From the NCBI GenBank assembly GCA_031257015.1, contig JAIRPK010000021.1:1-55044 (forward strand): a stretch of 55,044 bases of DNA. Direction: 5' to 3'. The translations under genes were made by a program, and so were the position numbers. Positions 16,504-24,721 of the stretch are shown in pieces (position 1 is the stretch's first letter; the number at the start of each line of letters is the position of its first letter). The notes under the pieces were generated by a model that was not told where the DNA came from, searched no databases, and saw nothing but the letters and a program-made list of their open reading frames with translations. This stretch comes from Tannerellaceae bacterium. GTDB lineage: Bacteria > Bacteroidota > Bacteroidia > Bacteroidales > Tannerellaceae.

Positions 16504-17511
16504 ATGAAGCAGACAAGAAGAAGCAATACCCCCCCCCCTCAACTCACAAAACAATCCCTTAAAAGGATTAAAACAGCCGCGCTTGAAGCCATTCGCTGGT
16601 TTGTTCCATTCGGCCTGGTCGAAAAACGCCGCCAAAAGATACGACGCGCAAATCTCTTAAAGTCCGAAGCCAAAGAAGCGGCAATCAAAGAATACTTTTC
16701 AGCCCTGAACAGGGAAAACGCATCCTCAGAAATCATTGAAATAGCCGACTACTTGAAGAATCATCCCTTCTCAATCTATCCTTATGAATTTACGCGGAAA
16801 TACAATGCAAACGACATTGAAGTTTTCCATGACTATTCATGCCAAATGAGCTATGTCCTGCATAACCGGAAAAAGCTATACTTCCCCAGCGAATGGAGCC
16901 GCCAAGCAGTGCGTGAATATTACAATGGCCTGTGTCTGGAGCAAGACGAAAAATCCCCCCACAGATATGAAACACCGGATTTTTGCGTAACAAAAGGCGA
17001 CATCATCGCTGATGTCGGGGCTGCCGAAGGCATTTGGGCGCTGAATTACGCCGACATCGCCGGTAAAATATACCTTTTTGAATGTGAAAAACACTGGATT
17101 GCAGCCCTGAAGAAAACATTTGAGCCGTGGAAAGACAAAGTAAGAATCGTCAACAAGTACGTATCTAACACAACAAACCTCGGCAACATAACCATGGACG
17201 ATTTCTTCAACAACAAGCCCGTCAACTTCATTAAAGCAGACATCGAAGGCGCCGAACCGAACCTTCTCGACGGCTGCAAATCTCTTCTGGCACGCTCAAT
17301 AACCTCAAATACAGACCTCAAACTCCTCCTTTGCGCATACCATAATCAGGGCGATGAAGAAAAAATAACCGAATGTCTCCACGCCAAAGGCTTCATCACC
17401 GAACATTCAACGGGCTACATGCTTTACATCATCGACAGCCAGTTAAATCCACCATACATCAGGCGAGGACTAATCCGGGCAACGAAAGCACAGGGCGTCC
17501 ATCAATCATAA
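16504..17511 (+). CDS. FkbM-family methyltransferase
   Basis: From the ATG at 16504 the protein has 335 residues. A basic N-terminal segment is followed by a linker and a Rossmann-type methyltransferase domain: IIADVGAAEGIWAL (S-adenosylmethionine site), KIYLFECEKHWIAAL (acidic residue on strand 2), NITMDDFFNNKPVNFIKADIEGAE split over residues 217-240, which is the FkbM hallmark, and a C-terminal strand pair. FkbM enzymes often O-methylate sugars of glycans or small molecules. A run of ten C at 16529-16538 encodes T-P-P-P in codons 10-13, so a change of one C would truncate the protein. An in-frame ATG further upstream (16447) is possible but gives a poor N-terminus. A strong terminator follows 25 bp after the stop. 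Confidence 0.82.
   Translation: MKQTRRSNTPPPQLTKQSLKRIKTAALEAIRWFVPFGLVEKRRQKIRRANLLKSEAKEAAIKEYFSALNRENASSEIIEIADYLKNHPFSIYPYEFTRKYNANDIEVFHDYSCQMSYVLHNRKKLYFPSEWSRQAVREYYNGLCLEQDEKSPHRYETPDFCVTKGDIIADVGAAEGIWALNYADIAGKIYLFECEKHWIAALKKTFEPWKDKVRIVNKYVSNTTNLGNITMDDFFNNKPVNFIKADIEGAEPNLLDGCKSLLARSITSNTDLKLLLCAYHNQGDEEKITECLHAKGFITEHSTGYMLYIIDSQLNPPYIRRGLIRATKAQGVHQS
16529..16538. repeat. C10 homopolymer in the FkbM gene
   Basis: Ten consecutive C lie about 25 nt inside the coding sequence. Such tracts slip during replication and can switch a gene on and off. Confidence 0.8.
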
Positions 17512-17536
17512 TCAAACAATTATAACTCACAACAAG

Positions 17537-17584
17537 GCGGCAATGGCCGGCGCATACTCAGAATGCCCGGCCATTGCCGCTTTA
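17537..17584 (+). terminator. Terminator after the kor-FkbM unit
   Basis: A perfect 14-bp stem, GCGGCAATGGCCGG with its mate, encloses a 16-nt loop and is followed by TTTAAATT. The U tract is short, but the stem is very stable. Confidence 0.75.
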
Positions 17585-17748
17585 AATTCTCCTGAACATC
17601 ATCCCAATTCGGAATGGATACGGATAAGCAGCATGAAAAAGACGGGAGTTTTTTTAACAGAATCAATCCCACGGAAAGATTAACCCTTTGCTTCTAAGGA
17701 ATATAGCAAGGCACCCAAAATGTAAAAAAAAAAAAACAACAATGTAAA

Positions 17749-17779
17749 TTTCGCGACTGTTAACTAGTTATTATCTTTG
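17749..17779 (+). promoter_or_regulatory. Promoter with TATCTTTG box
   Basis: TATCTTTG at 17772-17779 with TTTC 19 nt upstream. A run of 13 A (17724-17736) lies just before it and might bend the DNA. The stretch 17585-17723 shows nothing else. Confidence 0.6.
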
Positions 17780-17817
17780 CCGCACTTTAGATAAAATTTT
17801 AATTAAATCATTACATC

Positions 17818-18873
17818 ATGTATAAAACAAAAGTACTTTTCATTGCAATGATCGCCTTTACCGGCATTCAAGTCTCAGCGCAAACCGCTGTTGACAGTCT
17901 TGCCGGCAAAGCTCAAATTCCTGCCGTCAGCCTCAACGACAGCATCAAAACGCAAGATGCCGACAGCATAAAAGCTGCCTTGACGCTCTCACAGGATGCC
18001 GACAGTCTCAAAACACAATCCGCCGACAGCATCAAAGTATCGGTTGAGATTGCACAATCCAATGACAGCATCAAAATGCAATCCGCCGACAGCATCAAAG
18101 TCGGCTTGACATTTACCAAAGACACTGTTGCTGCCGCTCCGGAAGTCCGACCTTCTGCGCAGAAGGCTAAGATGCTCAGTGCGCTGAGCATCGGGCTGAA
18201 TCTATCACCCTCGATGGGCTATGGACTTGAAGTCGCGACACCGCTAAGCAGCAAGTTCATCGTCCGCGCAGGCTTTACAATTACTGCGGGCATCAAGACT
18301 GACTACGCCAATTTTGCCGTCCCGGACGATGATGACTTATTCTACGAAGCATTTGGCTACGCTCCCGAATTTCGTGCAAACATGGGCATTGCCATAAACC
18401 ATGGAAACCTGCTGCTGGACTTCCATCCACACGGACTGTTCCATATTACAGCCGGAATATTCGTCGGACAAACCAAGGCTCTGATCAAGGGCCGACTGGT
18501 CGACTGGCATGACCCCAGCTATCCGGACGCACAGATTCGCCCAGGCTACAAATGGCCTACGATTGAACTCGTCGACCAAACGCTTGAAACCGAAGGAGGA
18601 AAAGCTGACATTGACCTGAGATTTGGTCAAAGCATCATCAAACCATATTTCGGCATCGGCATCGGACGGGCCGTTCCGCTGACTAATCATCGCCTGGCTT
18701 TCAAAGCCGAACTCGGCATTATGTATCACGGAGCTTACAGCATCAAGCAAGGAGACAGAAAAATTGACCTCGGAGCTTCGACTGACCCTGACCTTCGCGA
18801 CATACATGATATAATAAACATGGTACAGGTCTGGCCACAACTGAACCTACTGCTGTCATACCGAATATTTTAA
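17818..18873 (+). CDS. Outer-membrane beta-barrel protein with DSIK repeats
   Basis: The 351-residue protein has a signal peptide (cleavage near VSAQ, residue 21). Residues about 39-101 hold three 21-residue repeats, each with two copies of the motif A/NDSIK (or DSLK) separated by eight residues. This low-complexity part is probably periplasmic or a linker. From about residue 118 on, alternating polar and hydrophobic strands with many Gly and aromatic residues (SALSIGLNLSPSMGYGLEV and so on, ending NLLLSYRIF) indicate an outer-membrane beta barrel with a C-terminal Phe. The coding repeat is 63 bp, that is three times 21 bp, which recalls the noncoding arrays of this window. A lipoprotein gene follows 34 bp later. 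Confidence 0.75.
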   Translation: MYKTKVLFIAMIAFTGIQVSAQTAVDSLAGKAQIPAVSLNDSIKTQDADSIKAALTLSQDADSLKTQSADSIKVSVEIAQSNDSIKMQSADSIKVGLTFTKDTVAAAPEVRPSAQKAKMLSALSIGLNLSPSMGYGLEVATPLSSKFIVRAGFTITAGIKTDYANFAVPDDDDLFYEAFGYAPEFRANMGIAINHGNLLLDFHPHGLFHITAGIFVGQTKALIKGRLVDWHDPSYPDAQIRPGYKWPTIELVDQTLETEGGKADIDLRFGQSIIKPYFGIGIGRAVPLTNHRLAFKAELGIMYHGAYSIKQGDRKIDLGASTDPDLRDIHDIINMVQVWPQLNLLLSYRIF

Positions 18874-18907
18874 ATACGTTTTTTTTTAACTTAATAAATA
18901 TATCACA

Positions 18908-19498
18908 ATGCGAAACATTTTATTGTTATTATCAATTTGCACCTTGTTTCTCATCCCCGGATGCGATAAAATCAAAAGCGCCCTGGAGAGGGACGTGGAA
19001 GTCTCTGACGTAGACTTTGAATCCGAGGAAATGGAGGCTTTCCCGGAGACCGGAGAACCTTCAGGCAACCCTGACGAACAGTCCGAAATCTTTTACTCTT
19101 TCAAAGAAGTTCAATCACTTAGCCTTGACGAATTTGAAGGCGCATCCACACTGAAAAAGTATAGCAGCAACCTGATCAAGAGCGTGAGCGTCGAAGAGGC
19201 CGCAATCATAATCATCCCCAACCCTGACGCAGCCGGCACAGTAAAGGAATTTAAAGCAACAGTCGAAGGCATCACCCCATACACCATTGAGGGCGACTAT
19301 GCGCTGGGAACAGTTCACCGGACGGGAATGAAAGAATTCATCGAAAAAGTACTTTTCCAGATCCTTATCACTAAAGACAGCAAGCCAGAAGGACTGCAAA
19401 TGACGATTGAAGGAAAAACAAACCTCCCGGAATCGGTTAAACTTAAAGCCAGAATCCAGATTAAAGGGATAAAGGTTAAAGTCCAACTAATGTCTTAA
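18908..19498 (+). CDS. Putative lipoprotein of unknown function
   Basis: This 196-residue protein begins with a lipoprotein signal ending in LIPGC (Cys 19). An acidic stretch (about residues 29-60) is followed by a domain predicted as mostly beta with hydrophobic strands such as AAIIIIPNP and a C-terminal KARIQIKGIKVKVQL. I do not recognise a family. It lies 34 bp after the outer-membrane protein gene and is closed by a terminator, so the two form one unit and may work together at the outer membrane. Confidence 0.7.
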   Translation: MRNILLLLSICTLFLIPGCDKIKSALERDVEVSDVDFESEEMEAFPETGEPSGNPDEQSEIFYSFKEVQSLSLDEFEGASTLKKYSSNLIKSVSVEEAAIIIIPNPDAAGTVKEFKATVEGITPYTIEGDYALGTVHRTGMKEFIEKVLFQILITKDSKPEGLQMTIEGKTNLPESVKLKARIQIKGIKVKVQLMS

Positions 19499-19541
19499 AT
19501 CGAAAACAATATTGTAAAACCATATAACTAACTTGCAGAAG

Positions 19542-19580
19542 GAAGCGACACCGGTTTTGGCCGGCGCCGCTTCTTTTTTT
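19542..19580 (+). terminator. Intrinsic terminator
   Basis: GAAGCG...CCGG pairs with CCGG...CGCTTC (two mismatches) around TTTTGG, followed by seven T. It lies 44 bp after the lipoprotein stop codon. Confidence 0.85.
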
Positions 19581-19755
19581 GCCCTCACAGCATATCCGCC
19601 ACAACCACTTTCATATTTTTAAACGAAAAGAAGAAAACAACACTCTTTTACTTAAAATTATTAAAAACAACCAACCTGTTGTTCACATTTCAGGCAAATT
19701 CGGACAGTTGACAAAAACCGTATTGACTAAGCAAATTCATTCCGGAAAATCTTCC

Positions 19756-20028
19756 CGACATGTTGATAATGTATCCCAACATGTTGGGAATGTTTACCGA
19801 CATGTCGGCAAAGTTCGCCAACATGTCGGCAAGGTCTCCCGACATGTCGGGAAAGTTCACCAACATGTCGGCAAAGTCTCACAACATGTCGGCAAAGTAT
19901 CCCGACATGTCGGGAAAGTTCACCGACATGTCGGCAAAGTCTCTCGACATGTCGGGAAAGTTCGCCAACATGTCGGCAAAGTCTCACAACATGTCGGGAA
20001 GGCCCGCCAACATGTCGGCAAAACCCGC
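19756..20028. repeat. Tandem array 4: 13 units of exactly 21 bp around ACATGT
   Basis: Thirteen 21-bp units start with CGACATGT or CAACATGT between 19756 and 20028. The core is a palindrome: CCGACATGTCGG in several units, CCCGACATGTCGGG in the best, and CAACATGTTG in unit 2. The spacer is close to GCAAAGTCTCC. The first two units, nearest the upstream terminator, are the most divergent. One plus-strand frame through the array is in frame with the regulator gene that follows, but a promoter lies in between, so the array is most likely untranslated. It ends 67 bp before the -7 box of that promoter. Confidence 0.95.
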
Positions 20029-20094
20029 CGGAGCGCTGGCGAAAAGCAACGCAAGCTTTGCGGAGGCCGTCGAGGCGTCGTTCGTTTATTTTGT

Positions 20095-20102
20095 TACATT
20101 TG
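20095..20102 (+). promoter_or_regulatory. -7 box TACATTTG of the regulator-pro operon
   Basis: TACATTTG lies 26 nt before the start codon at 20129. No good -33 TTTG is found at the standard distance, so activation by a factor bound upstream, for example at array 4, is conceivable. Confidence 0.55.
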
Positions 20103-20128
20103 CAGCTCAAACAAACACACTTATTAAT

Positions 20129-20683
20129 ATGAACGAGCAAATAATGCAAATAGCCGAAAGGCTCAGGGGGCTGCGCGAAGCGCTGGAAATCAGCATCGCA
20201 GACATGGCCTCCGCTGCTCATACCTCCGAAGAGGAGTACGGGAAGATGGAGAGCGGCACGGTCGATATTCCCGTCAGCGTCCTCCACTTGATAGCACAGG
20301 CCTTCAATGTGGAAATGACAGCACTGATGTTTGGCGGAGAGCCAAGGATGTACACTTATTTCGTCACCCGTAAAGACAGAGGCACCGCCGTTGAACGCAG
20401 CAAGGCATACAGCTACGCATCGCTCGCAGCAGGATTCGCAGGGAGGAAAGCCGACCCATTCCTCGTCACCGTCCACCCAAAGCCTGACAACGAACCGATG
20501 CACCTCAACGCCCACGAGGGCGAAGAGTTCAACCTCGTCCTTGAAGGCAGAATGCTCATTCGCATAAACGACAAAGAGCTGATCCTGGAAGAGGGCGACA
20601 GCATATATTTCAACTCCGCCCTGAAACACGGCATGAAAGCCCTTGGAGGAGAAAAAGTAAAGTTTTTAGCAATCATACTTTAA
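20129..20683 (+). CDS. XRE-type regulator with C-terminal cupin domain
   Basis: From the ATG at 20129 the protein has 184 residues: a helix-turn-helix of the XRE type (about 5-62, with SIADMASAAHTSEEEYGKME and VSVLHLIAQAFNVEM) and a cupin domain (about 105-184) with HEGEEFNLVLEGRMLI and EGDSIYFNSALKHGM. Such proteins often sense a small ligand in the cupin. It precedes an acyl-CoA synthetase gene by 6 bp, a pairing common in Bacteroidetes, and may control that operon. A longer reading frame extends upstream through array 4, but the promoter box at 20095 makes the shorter start more likely. Confidence 0.85.
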   Translation: MNEQIMQIAERLRGLREALEISIADMASAAHTSEEEYGKMESGTVDIPVSVLHLIAQAFNVEMTALMFGGEPRMYTYFVTRKDRGTAVERSKAYSYASLAAGFAGRKADPFLVTVHPKPDNEPMHLNAHEGEEFNLVLEGRMLIRINDKELILEEGDSIYFNSALKHGMKALGGEKVKFLAIIL

Positions 20684-20689
20684 ACAACC

Positions 20690-22348
20690 GTGATAAATAA
20701 ATTCATAGAAAAAACATCTTATGAATCCCATGAGGACTTCATAAAAAACTTTAAGGTCAAAACGCCTGAGAACTTCAACTTCGCCTACGACGTTGTTGAC
20801 GCCTGGGCAATGACAGAACCGTCAAAAAAAGCCCTCTGCTGGACAAACGACCGAGGGGAGCACATCGACTTCACCTTTGCGGAAATCAAAAAACAGTCCG
20901 ACCGCGCAGCCGCATGGTTCCAGACCCTCGGCATCGGGCGCGGCGACATGGTCATGCTGATAATGAAACGCCGATACGAGTTCTGGTTCGCCATCATCGC
21001 CCTTCACAAACTCGGAGCCATAGCAATCCCGGCCACACATCTGCTGACCAAAAAAGACATCATATACCGCAACAACGCCGCCGGGATAAAAATGATCATC
21101 TGCGCGGGCGAAGAAAACATCATCAACAACATACTGGCCGCAAAGCCGGAATCACCGACAATCAAACGGCTCGTCAGCATCGGCCCCATCACCGCCGAAG
21201 GATTCGAAAACTTCCACAAAGGCCTCGACAACGCACCAACATTCATCCGACCGGCAACAGCAAACACCAATGAGGACACATCGCTGCTATACTTCACCTC
21301 CGGAACAAGCGGCGAACCCAAAATGGTCGCACACGACTTCCTATACCCACTCGGACATATCGTAACCGCATCCTTCTGGCACAACCTCGCCCCAGACAGC
21401 CTGCACCTGACCATCGCCGATACAGGCTGGGGAAAAGCCGTATGGGGAAAACTCTACGGACAGTGGATCGCCGGAGCAACAGTCTTCGTATACGACCACG
21501 ACAAGTTTACACCCGCCGACATGCTTCGCATGATACAAGACTACCGCATAACATCCCTCTGCGCACCACCGACAATCTTCCGCTTCCTCATAAGAGAAGA
21601 CCTCAGCCAGTACGACCTCAGCTCGCTGAAGTACTGCACCATCGCCGGCGAAGCCCTCAACCCCGCCGTCTTTGAATCATTCCGCAAACTCACAGGCATC
21701 AAACTCATGGAAGGATTCGGACAGACAGAAACCACGCTGACCATCGCAACCTACCCGTGGATAGACCCCAAACCCGGATCAATGGGAATCCCCAACCCAC
21801 AGTACAACGTCGACTTAATCCGCCCAGACGGCGCCAAGGCAGAGGACGGCGAGCAAGGAGAAATCATCATCCGCGCCGACAAAAACGCCAAACCACTAGG
21901 ACTGTTCAAAGAATACTACCGCGACCCCCAACTCACCAACAACGTATGGAAAGACGGAATATACCATACGGGCGACGTAGCCTGGCGTGACGAAGACGGC
22001 TACTACTGGTTTGTAGGACGCACGGACGACGTCATCAAAAGCTCCGGCTACCGCATAGGCCCCTTTGAAGTAGAAAGCGCACTGATGACCCATCCGGCAG
22101 TCGTCGAATGTGCCGTAACAGGCGTCCCCGACGAAGTAAGAGGACAAGTCGTCAAAGCAACCATCATCCTCTCCCCGGAATATAAAAAACACGACAATGA
22201 AACACTCATCCACGAAATACAGGAGCACGTCAAAAAAGTAACCGCACCATACAAATACCCACGGATAGTCGAATTTGTCGAGGAATTGCCAAAAACCATC
22301 AGCGGGAAAATACGCCGCGTCGAGATTCGACGGCAAGACAGCAAATAA
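20690..22348 (+). CDS. AMP-dependent acyl-CoA synthetase
   Basis: The 552-residue enzyme activates a carboxylic acid to its CoA ester through an acyl-adenylate. The P-loop-like motif LYFTSGTSGEPKMVAHD (about residues 203-219), the A5 region EGFGQTETT, the TGDVAWRDEDGYYWFVGR hinge and the C-terminal PKTISGKIRR lysine region are all present. The family is that of medium-chain or acetate-type synthetases in Bacteroidetes; the acid cannot be named. Start is a GTG at 20690, 6 bp after the regulator gene, because no ATG exists nearby. The last base of its stop codon is the first of the proB start (TAATG). Confidence 0.9.
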   Translation: MINKFIEKTSYESHEDFIKNFKVKTPENFNFAYDVVDAWAMTEPSKKALCWTNDRGEHIDFTFAEIKKQSDRAAAWFQTLGIGRGDMVMLIMKRRYEFWFAIIALHKLGAIAIPATHLLTKKDIIYRNNAAGIKMIICAGEENIINNILAAKPESPTIKRLVSIGPITAEGFENFHKGLDNAPTFIRPATANTNEDTSLLYFTSGTSGEPKMVAHDFLYPLGHIVTASFWHNLAPDSLHLTIADTGWGKAVWGKLYGQWIAGATVFVYDHDKFTPADMLRMIQDYRITSLCAPPTIFRFLIREDLSQYDLSSLKYCTIAGEALNPAVFESFRKLTGIKLMEGFGQTETTLTIATYPWIDPKPGSMGIPNPQYNVDLIRPDGAKAEDGEQGEIIIRADKNAKPLGLFKEYYRDPQLTNNVWKDGIYHTGDVAWRDEDGYYWFVGRTDDVIKSSGYRIGPFEVESALMTHPAVVECAVTGVPDEVRGQVVKATIILSPEYKKHDNETLIHEIQEHVKKVTAPYKYPRIVEFVEELPKTISGKIRRVEIRRQDSK

Positions 22349-23427
22349 TGACCCCCTACAAACGCATCGTAGTAAAGATAGGAAGCGCCGTCCTCGCCAG
22401 GCAAGACGGCAAACTGGACATAACACGCATGTCCGCCATTGTTGACCAAGTCGCCGAACTCCGCCGACTCGGCGTTGAAACCGTAATAGTCTCCTCCGGA
22501 GCCGTAGCATCAGGCAGAAGCGAAATAAAACCCGAAAAGAAACTCGACCCAGTCTCCGCCAGGCAACTATACTCAGCCATAGGCCAGGCAAGACTCATCA
22601 ACCGATACTGCGAACTGTTCCGAGAACACGGCATAACATGCGGGCAAATCCTCACAACAAAAGAGAACTTCGCCGGACGCAACCACTATCTCAACCAAAA
22701 AAACTGCATGGAAACAATGCTGGCGCACGGCGTCATCCCCATCGTCAACGAGAACGACACAGTCTCCGTCACCGAGCTAATGTTCACCGACAACGACGAA
22801 CTGGGAGGCCTGATAGCCTCCATGCTGAACGCCGGCGCACTAATAATCCTCAGCAACGTCGATGGAATATACGCCGGCTCGCCCGCCGATCCCAACGCCC
22901 GGCTAATAACCGAAATAGACCGCAAAGAAGACATCGGCAACTACGTCCAGGCAGGCAAATCAGCCTTCGGACGCGGCGGAATGCTCACCAAATGCAGCAT
23001 AGCCTCCAAAGTAGCCGACGAGGGCATCGCCGTCATAATCGCCAACGGACGCCGCGACAACATCCTGCCATCCATCCTCGCCAACGACCCGCAAACACCA
23101 TGCACACGCTTCACACCAGCCCCCAAACCCGTCAGCAGCCTGAAAAAATGGATTTCACACTCCGAAGGCTTTGCCAAAGGAGAAGTCCGCCTCAACCAGG
23201 GAGCCGTCGAAGCCCTCAACGGAACAAAAGCCGTAAGCGTACTCATGGTAGGAGTCACCGGAATAAACGGCGACTTTGAAAAAGACGACCTCGTCAAACT
23301 CATCGACCATAACGGGCGGCAGATAGGAATAGGCTGCACAGCCTACAACAGTGACGAAGCCGCCGCACTCATAGGCCGGAAAGACCTCAAGCCACTCATC
23401 CACTACGATTATCTCTGTCTATATTAA
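22348..23427 (+). CDS. proB: Glutamate 5-kinase
   Basis: The 359-residue protein catalyses the first step of proline synthesis, phosphorylation of glutamate. The amino-acid kinase domain begins with RIVVKIGSAVLA and includes SSGAVASGR, NENDTVSV and SNVDGIYAGSP. A C-terminal PUA domain (about 270-359) is present, as in the long form from E. coli. The start codon overlaps the stop of the synthetase gene by 1 nt, and proA follows after 13 bp, so the two steps are co-expressed. Confidence 0.96.
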   Translation: MTPYKRIVVKIGSAVLARQDGKLDITRMSAIVDQVAELRRLGVETVIVSSGAVASGRSEIKPEKKLDPVSARQLYSAIGQARLINRYCELFREHGITCGQILTTKENFAGRNHYLNQKNCMETMLAHGVIPIVNENDTVSVTELMFTDNDELGGLIASMLNAGALIILSNVDGIYAGSPADPNARLITEIDRKEDIGNYVQAGKSAFGRGGMLTKCSIASKVADEGIAVIIANGRRDNILPSILANDPQTPCTRFTPAPKPVSSLKKWISHSEGFAKGEVRLNQGAVEALNGTKAVSVLMVGVTGINGDFEKDDLVKLIDHNGRQIGIGCTAYNSDEAAALIGRKDLKPLIHYDYLCLY

Positions 23428-23440
23428 AACCATCAAAACA

Positions 23441-24715
23441 ATGGAAGAACCGAAAGAATCCTCATTGCAGGAAACCCTGTCAAACGTCCGCCACGCCGCG
23501 CAAACCCTCGCACTCGACAACATGGACTATTCCGCCATCCTGACCGAAATAGCCGCCGACATACTGCGCGAATCCCCAGCCATACTCGCCGCCAACGCCA
23601 AAGACCTGGCCGCCATGCCCGCCACGAACCCAAAGTACGACCGCCTATTGCTCACACCCCAGCGCATACGGTCAATGGCCGACGCCATGCGCAACGTAGC
23701 CGCCATCGACCCGGCAGTATCCTCAAGGAAAACCATCAGCATCACCGAACGACCCAACGGCCTGACAATATATAAGGAGCGCGTCCCCTTCGGCGTCATA
23801 GCCATCATCTACGAAGCCCGCCCAAACGTCACCACGGACGTTTTCGCCCTCTGCCTGAAAAGTCGGAACGCCTGCCTCCTCAAAGGCGGCAAGGAAGCAT
23901 ACAACACGAACCTCGCCATCGTCGGCATTATTCAGGACGCCCTCGAACGTCTGGCCGTCAATAAATACGTCTGCACCCTCCTGCCCCCCGACCGCCCGGT
24001 CATTGACAAACTTCTCGCCGCCGTCAACCATGTCGATCTCATCATTCCCAGAGGAGGAAAAGACCTTATAGACTACGTCCGCCGCAACTCTCTGGTTCCA
24101 GTCATCGAGACCGGAGCCGGCGTCTGCCACATCTACTTCGACAAAGACGGCGACATTGATAAAGGCCGCGAGATCGTATATAATGCAAAGACGAGGCGAG
24201 TCAGCGTCTGCAATGCGCTGGACTGCCTGCTCATCTCCTGCGACCGCCTCGCCGACCTCCCTGCCCTGTGCGAAAAGCTGGCCGAGCGCAACGTCGTCAT
24301 CCATGCCGATGCCGACGCCCTTGCCGCCCTTGCCGGCCATTACCCCGCTACCCTCCTCCAGGCCGCCGATGCCGACAGCTACGGAACCGAGTTCCTTGAC
24401 TATAAGATGAGCATCCGCACCATACGCGCAGGCTGGGAAGAGGCAGTGCGACATATTGCCGAGTTCGGCTCCCGCCACAGCGAGGGGATTATAAGCGAAA
24501 GCGAAACCACGGTCGAAGCCTTCGTCCGGGCTGTCGATGCCGCCTGCGTCTATTCCAACGCCTCTATATCCTTTACCGACGGCGCCGAGTTTGGCATGGG
24601 AGCGGAAATCGGCATAAGCACGCAAAAACTCCATGCCCGCGGCCCCATGGGCATAAACGAACTTCTCACATATAAATACATAATCAAAGGAAACGGACAA
24701 ACTCGTCCCGAATAA
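23441..24715 (+). CDS. proA: Gamma-glutamyl phosphate reductase
   Basis: The 424-residue enzyme reduces gamma-glutamyl phosphate with NADPH to glutamate semialdehyde. Recognisable parts are PFGVIAIIYEARPNVTTD, CLLKGGKEAYNTN, the catalytic Cys region with RRVSVCNALDCLL, and the C-terminal LHARGPMGINELLTYKYI. Length is typical. It follows proB by 13 bp and precedes the transcarbamylase gene by 6 bp. Confidence 0.96.
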   Translation: MEEPKESSLQETLSNVRHAAQTLALDNMDYSAILTEIAADILRESPAILAANAKDLAAMPATNPKYDRLLLTPQRIRSMADAMRNVAAIDPAVSSRKTISITERPNGLTIYKERVPFGVIAIIYEARPNVTTDVFALCLKSRNACLLKGGKEAYNTNLAIVGIIQDALERLAVNKYVCTLLPPDRPVIDKLLAAVNHVDLIIPRGGKDLIDYVRRNSLVPVIETGAGVCHIYFDKDGDIDKGREIVYNAKTRRVSVCNALDCLLISCDRLADLPALCEKLAERNVVIHADADALAALAGHYPATLLQAADADSYGTEFLDYKMSIRTIRAGWEEAVRHIAEFGSRHSEGIISESETTVEAFVRAVDAACVYSNASISFTDGAEFGMGAEIGISTQKLHARGPMGINELLTYKYIIKGNGQTRPE

Positions 24716-24721
24716 ACGAAC

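Noticed and set aside
19760..20128. N-terminal extension of the XRE-cupin protein through array 4
   Set aside because: The frame is open, but a -7 promoter box lies between the array and the ATG at 20129, and the shorter protein starts right at the usual helix-turn-helix position.
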